The notes under the pieces were generated by a model. The model was not told the origin of the DNA and ran no database searches. It was given only the letters and a program-made list of their open reading frames with translations. The position numbers and the translations under genes were made by a program. A stretch of DNA of 24,777 nucleotides, taken from IMG/VR virus record IMGVR_UViG_3300046010_005063, positions 1-24,777 of that record, one strand, 5' to 3'. Positions 12,008-19,714 of this stretch are shown in pieces (the first letter of the stretch is position 1; every line of letters begins with the position of its first letter). This DNA comes from a virus.

Positions 12008-12139
12008 ACCGTGCGGGAAACGTACACGGCGCACCGATTAAACGTGCAGGCATTGTAGCGACCGCCTTGCATGTCCTCCAAGGTCACTCCCGAACGGGAA
12101 CAAAACCCGCCAAATCCCGCCGTTTTACCGTGCGGGAAA
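12008..12139. repeat. ACCGTGCGGGAAA direct repeats, candidate integrase arm sites
   Basis: Thirteen identical bases at 12008-12020 and 12127-12139, with an inverted partial copy (CACGGTG) at 11970-11976 and related CGGGAA between them. They lie on the side of the tRNA half away from int. Repeated sites flanking a core are typical of attP arms; binding is not shown. Confidence 0.4.
12052..12081 (-). promoter_or_regulatory. Promoter-like sequence reading toward the tRNA-Leu half
   Basis: On the minus strand TTGGAG (12081-12076), 18-bp spacer, TACAAT (12057-12052). The start would be near 12045, about 90 bases before the tRNA 5' end. After integration this phage-borne promoter would drive the rebuilt host tRNA-Leu. 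Confidence 0.4.
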
Positions 12140-12286
12140 ATTAACAGAAGGCCAGCCTCCAGCCAGCGTAAAATGACCACAGACGGCGAAGTCGGCACCG
12201 GTCACGCAAGGAGGCGGCGATGTGGGAAGAAGAAGACGACGACGACATCGAGTGCTGGCTGACTGTGCTTTGGGGGTACGCTAGGT

Positions 12287-13288
12287 CTAGCCAGAACGCA
12301 CAACGTAGTCAGCGTTTAGCCGCAGGTTGCTCACCTGAAACTGGCCGCCGGCGTCAACGACCACTTCGCAGAGGCCGTGGTTGTGCTTGTTGATTCTCGA
12401 AAAATCAGGCGACAGGTCGGCAAGGCAACCAACTGACCAGCAAGCGATCTCCTCGTGCTTCCAGTTCGGTTCAGTGTGGCTGCTGGTGCGGTGGTGGTGT
12501 CCAATCATGACGCTGGCCGTGGTTCGCATGAACGCTCCTCGTGCGGCGTTGACTGGCGAGAAGATGCCGCCGCCCAGCTCGTGCCCGTGGAAGATGGCCA
12601 GCTTGCCAGCCATTACCGGCCTGCCGTCACCGACCACGTCGATGCCAAGTTTCTTACAGCCGAGAATTGACGGCAGGCGAACTTGCGGCAGGTCGCTGAT
12701 TTCCGGTGCGTGATTCCACAGCCAGTGGTCGAATCGTTCGTCGTGGTTCCCCAGCTTGTAAACCAGCCGTGCCTTCGGAAACTGTGACCGCAGCCACTGC
12801 AGGCCTTCCCGCTGCAGTTTGATTTCTCGCTTGAAGTTTCGCTTCTTTGGATTCTTTAAAAACCGGCTGATTGTGTAAAAGTCGCCGTAGTCGCCGTTGA
12901 GTAGTACGACATCAGGCCGACGCTTTTTCAGATACTCCACGGCGGCGGCCAGTGCCTGCTCGTCGTGGTACGGGATGTGGATGTCGCACAGAACGCCGAC
13001 ACGGATGCCGCACCCCAAGTCAAACGGCTCCCACTTCTTCGCCAGCGACGGCGGCAACTGCGGCTTTGTGCCTGCTTTACCCTTTGGCCGGAACAGCGAC
13101 TTGTCGGTCGTCTTCTTGCGGTGGTTGCTGCCGATCGCGCCGCGAATCCGTCTGATGGTGGCCCGTGCCTGCTCAATCGTACACTTGCATTCCTGGGCGA
13201 TTCGCTTGGCCAGCGTGCGGTTTGGTGCGTCGGGGAACTTGCGGCAGAGATTCTCAGCTGCCAGCCGCTGCGTTGTCTTCTGGGTCAT
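12287..13288 (-). CDS. Calcineurin-like metallophosphoesterase with HTH-like N-terminus
   Basis: A 333-aa protein. ATG 13288 follows AGGAGG at good spacing; a longer open reading would overlap the Cys-rich gene entirely. Residues about 10-50 resemble a HTH (NRTLAKRIAQECKCTIEQAR). From about 95 the five metallophosphoesterase blocks follow: LCDIHIPYHD, LLNGDYGD (about 133), LGNHDERFD (about 185), FHGHELGG (about 237), and IGHHHR (about 268), giving the usual His/Asp/Asn two-metal site. The substrate is unknown; phage members act on nucleic-acid or nucleotide phosphoesters. It is the last gene of the late operon, overlapping the small Cys-rich gene by 35 bases. Confidence 0.85.
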   Translation of the reverse strand: MTQKTTQRLAAENLCRKFPDAPNRTLAKRIAQECKCTIEQARATIRRIRGAIGSNHRKKTTDKSLFRPKGKAGTKPQLPPSLAKKWEPFDLGCGIRVGVLCDIHIPYHDEQALAAAVEYLKKRRPDVVLLNGDYGDFYTISRFLKNPKKRNFKREIKLQREGLQWLRSQFPKARLVYKLGNHDERFDHWLWNHAPEISDLPQVRLPSILGCKKLGIDVVGDGRPVMAGKLAIFHGHELGGGIFSPVNAARGAFMRTTASVMIGHHHRTSSHTEPNWKHEEIACWSVGCLADLSPDFSRINKHNHGLCEVVVDAGGQFQVSNLRLNADYVVRSG

Positions 13289-13484
13289 GCTGGGCCTCCT
13301 TGGTTTGGCATGTGTAATCGTCACAGGCGAGGCAGCATCGCTCGAGCTGTCCGTGCCGGTATTTCGTGAGGGTGCAGATGACGTGCAGCGGGCAGCGGTA
13401 AACCGGAACATGCACGCCACGAGTGCCGCAGAGCTTGCTGGGGACGTGTCGCCAGACTTCGCCGAGGTGGGTGCAGGGGGTCAT
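13254..13484 (-). CDS. Small Cys-rich, probably zinc-binding protein
   Basis: A 76-aa protein starting in an ATGA overlap with the upstream virion-gene stop. It has eight Cys (about 4, 19, 31, 37, 50, 51, 54, 59) and several His, with the pattern CTHLGEVWRH, KLCG, RCPLHVICT, CCLACDDYTC, which resembles a double zinc ribbon. I have the impression of similar C-x-HLG proteins in planctomycete genomes, but cannot verify it here. The tail is acidic. The role is unknown; coupling to the preceding virion gene suggests assembly or a structural metal protein. Confidence 0.6.
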   Translation of the reverse strand: MTPCTHLGEVWRHVPSKLCGTRGVHVPVYRCPLHVICTLTKYRHGQLERCCLACDDYTCQTKEAQHDPEDNAAAGS

Positions 13485-14479
13485 GTTTTGAACTGCGGGT
13501 CAAAAACTAGGTCGTCCCAATATCTTGTGTCTTGCGGATTCGTGCGCCAAACAAAGTGAGTTCCGCCCGACAGCGGAAGCCTTTTAGATACGAACAAATT
13601 TCCGTAATCGAAATAGGCGCAATTCAGGTATCGCCAATAGTCTGGCGTTGCCGTGCATTTAACCCAGCGGAAACCTCGGCTTGCCATGCTGGAAACTTCT
13701 TCTTGGTAAACGGTTGAGCCGTTTAGCTTTAGCTCAATAAAAACCTGCGGCGTGTCTGGATACGCAAACGGAGCTGACTTTATCTTCATAGCTAGCTCGT
13801 GAGTGCCCCACGGAATTTCAATCTCGTACAACGGCGTCACGTTTAGGCCGCTGGTAAATCCCGGTTTCCAGATGGTGTAGTACAGCCTAGGAGTTCCAAG
13901 GATTGGATACTCGCCCGCAAAGAACATCGCAGGCATCCGCAACTTAACCGCAACGCCATGCGTGATTACCTGCTGCAGCCCGAAGCTGGCGTCTTGGAAT
14001 CTTATCTTTGATTCGCCCATTCCAAAGTATTCGTTGCGTTCTGGCAGCAAAGGATTGGAACTTGTCCACAGATAAAACGGGGAGTATTCGCTTGGCGTTG
14101 TCACTTTTATTTTGTATTCGTAGTCACGCTCATTCAGTGCTATTTGATTTGCAAAAGAATTTTCTCGCAAAAAATGCAGCGAGTTCCAATCTCCGGTCGC
14201 AGCCCACCCCTGCCAACCGCTGGTGCTGTCGTAAAGGTCAAATCCATCTGTCGGAAAATGATAAGAACGGCCTTGCCGATACCATCTTGTTATGTCGGCG
14301 GTTGTTACTGGATTTTGAGTGAAGAAAAAATGCGAGCTAGGCAATCCGCTGCTGATGTCGTGGTCCCACGTGTAGTTGTTTCGCTGGAAGTATTCGGCGC
14401 AGTTGCACCCGTTGTAGTTTGGCGGGTCGTCGTTGCCGGGTTTTGTTTGGCAACATCCGCATCCAAGTTTGCCGACCAT
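13481..14479 (-). CDS. Large virion-associated protein, possible tail fibre/receptor-binding
   Basis: A 332-aa protein with AGGTGA before ATG 14479. It opens with a Cys cluster (LGCGCCQTKPG ... NGCNCAEYF, residues 4-29) and is then very rich in Trp, Tyr, Phe, Asn and Ser, predicted beta. This composition is typical of carbohydrate-binding jelly-roll folds, so a receptor-binding or tail-tip role is plausible; no catalytic motif is seen. It lies at the end of the tail module. Its base composition is clearly AT-richer than neighbours, as is common for exchanged host-range genes. Family not recognised. Confidence 0.7.
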   Translation of the reverse strand: MVGKLGCGCCQTKPGNDDPPNYNGCNCAEYFQRNNYTWDHDISSGLPSSHFFFTQNPVTTADITRWYRQGRSYHFPTDGFDLYDSTSGWQGWAATGDWNSLHFLRENSFANQIALNERDYEYKIKVTTPSEYSPFYLWTSSNPLLPERNEYFGMGESKIRFQDASFGLQQVITHGVAVKLRMPAMFFAGEYPILGTPRLYYTIWKPGFTSGLNVTPLYEIEIPWGTHELAMKIKSAPFAYPDTPQVFIELKLNGSTVYQEEVSSMASRGFRWVKCTATPDYWRYLNCAYFDYGNLFVSKRLPLSGGTHFVWRTNPQDTRYWDDLVFDPQFKT

Positions 14480-14486
14480 TCGTCAC

Positions 14487-14909
14487 CTATGTAGCAAAGT
14501 AAAGGCCGGACACGGCGTCAAAGTCCAGCGTAAACGTCTGGCCGCTGGCAACTGTGACGCTGTAGCCGTAGTCGAGATAGCCAATCAGCTCGTCGTTGGT
14601 CGCCGTGTCGTTGTAAAAGACCGCATAGCGGAATGGGCCGATGCTCCCGCCGCTGGCCGTGAAAGTGACGTCCGTGGCAATGAGGGTGTATAAGCCGCTG
14701 GACTGGGCCGAACTCGTTACGGGCACCGTCGCCCCACCGGACGTGTATCCATTGGCCGTTGACAGCTCGCCGCTGATGTCGCTTTTCTGCGTGTTGCTTA
14801 GACTTGGTGCCGTGTTGGTCAGCAGCACCTTCAGCGTGTCGCTGCCGAGGTTGTGCTTCTTTTCGTGAATCGCTTCAACGAAGCTGTAGAACTTGGTCAG
14901 TGTTGGCAT
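14487..14909 (-). CDS. Conserved phage structural protein (small, beta-rich)
   Basis: A 140-aa protein. The opening block KFYSFVEAIHEKKHNLGSDT and then LKVLLTNTAPS is a widespread signature of phage proteins of unknown fold, usually found among virion genes after the tape measure and often annotated as tail proteins. The rest is Thr/Ser/Gly-rich beta sequence ending in a short segment with DFDAVSGLYFAT. It starts two bases after the stop of the upstream gene. A tail or decoration role is likely, but enzymology is not expected. Confidence 0.75.
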   Translation of the reverse strand: MPTLTKFYSFVEAIHEKKHNLGSDTLKVLLTNTAPSLSNTQKSDISGELSTANGYTSGGATVPVTSSAQSSGLYTLIATDVTFTASGGSIGPFRYAVFYNDTATNDELIGYLDYGYSVTVASGQTFTLDFDAVSGLYFAT

Positions 14910-14911
14910 TG

Positions 14912-15796
14912 TTAAGCCGGGCCGCTGCCCGTTCCTGTTCCAGTGAAGTTGACGTTGTAGAATTGCCCAGTGCTGACGGCAGGCGTGATTGTGCTGGTAT
15001 CAATCGCCTCGGCGACCTTGCCGCCTGAACCGCTCCCCGTTCCCGGCCCGACCGTCGAGCCTTCATCGTTGCAGTCTTCGCTGACGATGTGCCACTTGCC
15101 ATCGATCACACTGGCCAGCCCGTAGCGGTCGCCCGTTGCACAGGCCGCAGACGTGGCCCAGTTGTGGACCTTGACGGCAAGTGTGCTGGCCGCAAGCTGG
15201 TCGTTCGATGTGTTCCTCGTGATAATCGTGCAGGTCGCCGAACCCATCAGCGAACCGACGCGGCCGGGGATGCCGCCGCTTGGTGCCTGAATCATCAGCG
15301 TTGAAAACGGAATCAGCCGCGCCAGTGCGACCTTGTTCGTGGAATCGGCAACGTCTTCAATCAGCACCTGAAAATAAGGCTTGCCGCTGGGATAGCTGCG
15401 TGCCTTAAATCCGTCGATGCCGTACCAGTCACGAGCCGATGGACTGTCTGCCGAATCGTAGACGACCTTGACCAGCGGGCCGGATTGCAGAGCGCCATAC
15501 TTGCCAGCCTCGACGGCGATGCCGCCGTTGGCCATGAATGACGAACCGGGACCGCCATCGGCAACGCCCGGCTTTTTAACTTTCAGCACCTCGCGGCCGC
15601 CGATTGTCACCGTGCCGTTTACTCGCACGATGCCATAGGCCGGAACCGTCTCGCCGGTGTCGTTATAGAACGTCGTGCTGTCCGGCGACTCCTCGTAGAA
15701 CTGCGAGCCGCGACGGCTGTGCGTGCCCTGCCGCATCTTGGAATGCTTGGCGACCCACTCAGCAGACTTCTGATCGAGAACGTAGCGGCGAGGCAC
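14912..15796 (-). CDS. Virion protein of unknown fold
   Basis: A 294-aa protein read from GTG 15796, with AAGGG upstream. It contains the block YNDTGETVPAYGIVRVNGTV (about 43-62), which I associate with phage virion proteins of various hosts, a central beta-rich part, and a Gly/Ser/Thr-rich C-terminus (GPGTGSGSGGKV) that resembles a flexible linker to a short terminal segment. Between tail genes, so probably a tail-tip or appendage component. Exact function unknown. Confidence 0.65.
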   Translation of the reverse strand: MPRRYVLDQKSAEWVAKHSKMRQGTHSRRGSQFYEESPDSTTFYNDTGETVPAYGIVRVNGTVTIGGREVLKVKKPGVADGGPGSSFMANGGIAVEAGKYGALQSGPLVKVVYDSADSPSARDWYGIDGFKARSYPSGKPYFQVLIEDVADSTNKVALARLIPFSTLMIQAPSGGIPGRVGSLMGSATCTIITRNTSNDQLAASTLAVKVHNWATSAACATGDRYGLASVIDGKWHIVSEDCNDEGSTVGPGTGSGSGGKVAEAIDTSTITPAVSTGQFYNVNFTGTGTGSGPA

Positions 15797-15798
15797 GT

Positions 15799-16416
15799 TT
15801 AGCCCTTCACGGTTGGAAGCATGTAGAGCTTCATAATGCGGCCGATGACTGCCGTGCCAGTGCCGGAATCGGTGATCGCAATCGTGACGCGGATGTCCAG
15901 CTCGTCACCGGCAGTCAGGCCAGTCGGGTCGATGGTGAATGCCTTGTCCGCAGCGGTCAGGCTGTTGATGGTCGTGGCCGAAGTGCTGACAAGGTCGCTG
16001 CCCACCAGCCCGGTGTTGTCGTTCTTTTTGTAGGCCTCGAAGTCAATCGTGGCAGTGCCGTTGGCAACGGTCGTTTTCATTCCAGCCCACGCAACAGCGC
16101 TGATAAGCTGGCCGCTGACGTAGTTGTGCGGCAGACGGTAGGTGAACCGTGCCCGCTGCGTTGCCGTTGTGTTCTTGGCGTCGCTGGTCTGGACGACAAC
16201 GGCATCAGTTCCGAACGTGCCGATAATCAGGCCGAGGTCGTCGCTGCTGGCCGATGTCGGCAGGTTGGTCTGGAACGCATCATGGACTCGTAGCAGCTCC
16301 AGCGGGATGTTGTCCTTCAGCTGTTCACTTGCCAGCTTGCTGCGTTCGATGGCGGCCGAGGCTGCGATCTGGCTGTTTGCGATTTCGCCTGATGGAATGA
16401 GTACAGTGATCGGCAT
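15799..16416 (-). CDS. Virion protein of unknown function
   Basis: A 205-aa protein with AAGGAG ten bases before ATG 16416. The N-terminus is helical (IANSQIAASAAIERSKLASE, about 12-31) and is followed by a beta-rich domain with many Thr/Ala/Gly. The pattern, a short N-terminal attachment helix then a beta-sandwich, is usual for proteins decorating tails or baseplates. No enzyme motif is seen. It lies three genes after the tape measure, in the expected place for tail-tip components. Confidence 0.65.
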   Translation of the reverse strand: MPITVLIPSGEIANSQIAASAAIERSKLASEQLKDNIPLELLRVHDAFQTNLPTSASSDDLGLIIGTFGTDAVVVQTSDAKNTTATQRARFTYRLPHNYVSGQLISAVAWAGMKTTVANGTATIDFEAYKKNDNTGLVGSDLVSTSATTINSLTAADKAFTIDPTGLTAGDELDIRVTIAITDSGTGTAVIGRIMKLYMLPTVKG

Positions 16417-16434
16417 TTGTTTATTCTCCTTAGA

Positions 16435-17349
16435 TTAGAATCCCATGCTGCCGAAACTGACATCGGCAAACACAGGGAACAGCAGGTAATTCGCTTCGAC
16501 GCTCAAGGCGTCTTTCGGGTGGACTTTTTCTGTGCCGTCTTCGTTCAGCAAAACCGGCTTGGTAACTGGCTTGCCTTCTTCGTCGGTTGCCCTGCGGTAG
16601 AAAACAGCGCTTGTTCCAAACGGGTCGGCGTCTTTGATTCGATAGCCCTCGTGACGGACTCGCTTGTACCACGCCTCGACTGGCTCGCACTGGTACGGCT
16701 TGCGTGCGTGTATCTCAACGCTGACGCTCCAGAACGGGACTTCGTTGTCGTCTTGGTCGGTGTAGAACTGTTCGTCGGCGCTGATGTTTGCGATTCGCAG
16801 CGTGCCAGGTGGAAAGCCGAGAAAGGTGTCGCTGTTCACGCAGTCGATGAAAAGGTAAAAGCTGGCCGGGTCGAACGTGCCGAAGTTCTTCTGTAGCCGC
16901 ACGCCGAGGTCGCTGATCGGTCTGGTGATGCCCTCAATCGGCTCGCCGTTGGCCGTGGCGATTGCCTTGCCTTCCACGTCGTCTTCGATTGGCTCTTCGC
17001 TGGTGATCGTGAAATAGCTGATCACGGTCGGCTGTGTCAGCGGTGACTGGTTGGCGTCGTTCTCGTCGCCTTCCTTGTAGGGCATGCTCTGATAGTCGGC
17101 GCTGACTTCGTAGTGCAGCGGCCCCCGCCTGCTGATGTCAATGCCCATGCAGCGCAGCTGGCGGAAGTACGGATGTCGGCTCTTTTCATACGGGACTCGA
17201 ACGTCGGCTCGCACGATGCCTTCGTTGTCACCGACATCATTACAAAAGGCGTTGAACCGCAGCTGAGCCGAGGCGGTCGTGAATCCCTTGTCGTCAACGC
17301 TTGTTTTGACTCCGCTGCTAAACAGCAGGTCGACGTGCTGCACTGCCAT
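16435..17349 (-). CDS. Tail protein following the tape measure (distal-tail position)
   Basis: A 304-aa protein starting three bases after the tape-measure stop. In siphophages this position usually holds the distal tail protein that closes the tube. The sequence is an alpha/beta, mostly beta mixture, with a Tyr/Phe-rich centre (FDPASFYLFIDCVNSDTF, about 163-180) and an acidic C-terminal region. I cannot confirm the Dit family from sequence alone, so this name rests on gene order. Confidence 0.65.
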   Translation of the reverse strand: MAVQHVDLLFSSGVKTSVDDKGFTTASAQLRFNAFCNDVGDNEGIVRADVRVPYEKSRHPYFRQLRCMGIDISRRGPLHYEVSADYQSMPYKEGDENDANQSPLTQPTVISYFTITSEEPIEDDVEGKAIATANGEPIEGITRPISDLGVRLQKNFGTFDPASFYLFIDCVNSDTFLGFPPGTLRIANISADEQFYTDQDDNEVPFWSVSVEIHARKPYQCEPVEAWYKRVRHEGYRIKDADPFGTSAVFYRRATDEEGKPVTKPVLLNEDGTEKVHPKDALSVEANYLLFPVFADVSFGSMGF

Positions 17350-17352
17350 CGT

Positions 17353-18975
17353 TTAGCCCTCCACAATTGCAAGTTCTGTGACGCCGCGACGTTTCTGCAG
17401 GTCGAGCTGCTCACGCTGCAACCTTTCGATTTCTGCCGTCAGTTCCGCCGTCTTCTCGGTGGCCTTGGCAACACGGTCGCCGCCGCCAGTGCTGACGCGG
17501 GACAGCAGCCGGGACTGCATCGCCTGCAGCGGTGCGGTTGCCGATATTTGCTTGTCTACTGCTGGTTTGTTTGCCTGCTTTTGCAGTTCGGCTTCTTTCT
17601 TGGCTTTTTCTTCCAGTTCCTTGTTTTGTTCTGAAATGGCTCGGCCTTGCTCAATAGCTTCTTCGCTGATGCCTCGCTGTGCGGCAGCGAACTCTTGCGC
17701 TGCTTGCGTTCCTTGCGTCAATTCAATGTTGCGCTGCCGCAGGTTGTTGAGATAATCCTCATCCCGCTTGGCCTGATCCTCCATCGCTTTTTGAGTGTCT
17801 TCAATTGATTTTTTCAATTCCGCATAAGCGGCCGCCTCTGCGTTTCGCGTCTCTTCAATTGAAGCTCGCATTTCGTCGCGGCCTTCCTGCTCGATTCGGA
17901 ACCGCTCCTCGGCCTCGGCACGTGTGGCCCGCAGGTTCTCAAGCTCCATTCGCTGCGCTTCGGTGACGCCATCGGCGTTGAACATTTCCTCAACCCGTCG
18001 CCGTTCATTTTCGCCTGGGTTATTCATTTCGCGGATTTCCGCCCGCATGCGGTTAAGTTCTTCCTCTGCCGTTTTGCTTGCTGCTTGTCGCTGCTGTTCT
18101 AATTCCAGCTTTTGCCGTGCTGCCTTGACTTGTTCGTTTTCAACTTCAAGCTGCTGGTCCAGTTGGTTTTTTTGCTCTTGCAGAGCTTTAAGTCTTTTTT
18201 CTTCCTCGGTCAAAATGTTTTCGACAATCTGCTGATCTTCGTTGTTGTTGTACAGTCCGCCTGTAACGCTTTCCGCTAATGCGTTGACGCGGCCGCCAAA
18301 ACTGTTGGCCGCTTCTTCTTGCGTCTTTCGCATTTCCTCGACTAGCTTTTGCTGGGCTTCCAGCTTGACCACAATTTCGGCCTGCGCCGCTTTCAGCATC
18401 TCCTCGCGGATGACGCGGTCGCTCTGCAAGTTGGCGATCTGAATCTGAACGTCGAGCTGTTCTTTTTGTTTTTTCAGGTTGAAGTCAACCTGTTGCTGAT
18501 GCTGCTCCATCAACCGGTTCATTTTCATCTGCCAGCCAGCCGATCCGGTTATGTATTCGACGATCGGTTTGGCGGCCTCGGCAATTCCCCTTGCCCGGTT
18601 CAGTCCATCGCCCAATGAATTGGCAAACTCAGTAGCCGATTCACCGAACCCAGGACCGCTTTGCATTTCCTGCTGAGCTTGTGCGGCCTTCTCTGTTTGC
18701 TTGGCAAGTTCCTCTGCAGCACTAGCCGCTTCTTTAGCCGCTTCAATCTGCTGCTTTAGTGCCATTGCAGAATTGATCGTCTCTTCGGCAAATCCCATCT
18801 CGGACAGCTTAAACCGCTCGGCCGCTTCGGCTCCCTGCTCCAACGCAATCAGCTGCTCCTTCAGCTTGCTGATGTACTTATTCTCATTGTCGACGAGCTT
18901 CTGCGTCACCTTGTCCATGACAGGCGTGGCGTTATCCACGCCGTTCAGCACAATCTCGACCGATTCAGCAGCCAT
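17353..18975 (-). CDS. Tail tape measure protein
   Basis: A 540-aa protein. ATG 18975 overlaps the stop of the frameshifted chaperone as TAATG; upstream in-frame starts would lie within that gene. The N-terminus (MAAESVEIVLNGVDNATPVM) is typical of tape measures, and residues about 30-500 are almost entirely Glu/Gln/Lys/Ala coiled coil with few Pro. No transmembrane segment and no lytic domain is visible. At about 0.15 nm per residue this predicts a tail of roughly 80 nm, short for a siphovirus. The position after the G/G-T chaperones is canonical. Confidence 0.85.
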   Translation of the reverse strand: MAAESVEIVLNGVDNATPVMDKVTQKLVDNENKYISKLKEQLIALEQGAEAAERFKLSEMGFAEETINSAMALKQQIEAAKEAASAAEELAKQTEKAAQAQQEMQSGPGFGESATEFANSLGDGLNRARGIAEAAKPIVEYITGSAGWQMKMNRLMEQHQQQVDFNLKKQKEQLDVQIQIANLQSDRVIREEMLKAAQAEIVVKLEAQQKLVEEMRKTQEEAANSFGGRVNALAESVTGGLYNNNEDQQIVENILTEEEKRLKALQEQKNQLDQQLEVENEQVKAARQKLELEQQRQAASKTAEEELNRMRAEIREMNNPGENERRRVEEMFNADGVTEAQRMELENLRATRAEAEERFRIEQEGRDEMRASIEETRNAEAAAYAELKKSIEDTQKAMEDQAKRDEDYLNNLRQRNIELTQGTQAAQEFAAAQRGISEEAIEQGRAISEQNKELEEKAKKEAELQKQANKPAVDKQISATAPLQAMQSRLLSRVSTGGGDRVAKATEKTAELTAEIERLQREQLDLQKRRGVTELAIVEG

Positions 18976-19325
18976 TACATCCGCCTGTAGGCTTCCGCTT
19001 CCGCTCGGTTTTGCTCCGACCGGAAGCACTCGTAAAACGACACAAACCACGCCGATTGATCCAGCACACCGCCAGCCACCGGCGGCAGTCCCTGCTTCAT
19101 GAGGTCCGCCATCCGAATGGCCCTGAGCAGGCCGCGATCAATCATTTCCTTCGGGCATCCGGTTAGTTCGACGTAACCGCTCTGCCCGCACTCGTCACAC
19201 CCGGCTTCGTTGCAGCTGCTGCAGGCAATCGACACGCTGGCCACTTCAGTTGGCCGGTCGTGGCATTTGCCCGCCGTGCAGCTACCGCACAGCAGCCCCT
19301 GCCGGATCAGGGCTGCGACGCGGAG
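18975..19325 (-). CDS. T extension of tail assembly chaperone, made by -1 frameshift
   Basis: Read in the -1 frame from the slip site, this adds 116 aa to the first 121 aa of the G protein, giving a fusion of about 237 aa. The frame is open all the way from the slip site (LRVAALIRQGLLCGSC...), so no separate start is needed; GTG 19244 is a weak alternative. The extension carries paired Cys (CGSC, KC, CSSC, CDEC within about 40 residues), a zinc-ribbon-like pattern, then a helical region (EMIDRGLLRAIRMADLMKQG). By analogy to lambda gpGT it would bind the tail tube and tape measure during assembly and be absent from the virion. Confidence 0.8.
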   Translation of the reverse strand, partial: LRVAALIRQGLLCGSCTAGKCHDRPTEVASVSIACSSCNEAGCDECGQSGYVELTGCPKEMIDRGLLRAIRMADLMKQGLPPVAGGVLDQSAWFVSFYECFRSEQNRAEAEAYRRM

Positions 19326-19687
19326 TTTTTTTCGTCGGCCTTGCTCGTGCTGCCGCCTGCCAGAACCTTGCGAAACACCTCATAGGCTTCGGACGTGGTG
19401 AACACGTCGCGAAGTGCCTCACGGGTGTAGGGAATCTCGCCACCCGTTGCCGGGTCTCGAAAGTTCCGCCAGCCCGTGATGACTTCGCTCAGCCCCTGCT
19501 CAAGTGCCTCGTAAAATTCCCTCGTGCTGCCAGCCTTTGGCGCTTCGTCCAGCAGCTGGCCGAGGCGTTCCTGCCGTCGCATCGAAAGTGCGACCGTGTA
19601 AATCGTCGGCCGCTGGTCTTCTGGTTTGTCCATGTCCCAGTCGAGAACGATTGGGAATCGCTCGCCGGGTTCCAATGCTCGCCCCAT
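19307..19687 (-). CDS. Tail assembly chaperone, G-like
   Basis: A 126-aa protein with AGGAGG seven bases before ATG 19687. It is small, helical and acidic (LDWDMDKPEDQRPTIYTVAL; later TREFYEALEQGLSEVITGW), lies between the tail tube and the tape measure, and contains a slippery heptamer in codons 120-121 near its end. These three features together identify the G-type chaperone of siphophages even without sequence similarity. Most ribosomes stop at 19307 to give the short form; a minority shift to make the G-T fusion. Confidence 0.85.
   Translation of the reverse strand: MGRALEPGERFPIVLDWDMDKPEDQRPTIYTVALSMRRQERLGQLLDEAPKAGSTREFYEALEQGLSEVITGWRNFRDPATGGEIPYTREALRDVFTTSEAYEVFRKVLAGGSTSKADEKNSASQP
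19325..19331 (-). other. -1 ribosomal frameshift site A_AAA_AAC
   Basis: On the minus strand the zero-frame codons are GAA AAA AAC, so A_AAA_AAC fits the X_XXY_YYZ rule exactly. After a -1 slip the next codon is CTC and the new frame runs 116 codons to TAA at 18975. The zero frame ends 16 bases beyond. A downstream structure was not modelled. Confidence 0.85.
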
Positions 19688-19714
19688 TGGTTCCTCCTAG
19701 TTAAGTATGTTTGA

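Noticed and set aside
12220-12393. 57-aa reading on the plus strand with AAGGAGG before ATG 12220 (MWEEEDDDDIECW...).
   Set aside because: The SD is good, but more than half of it runs antisense over the phosphoesterase 3' end and turns into an Arg-rich tail typical of shadow frames. Not supported enough to call.
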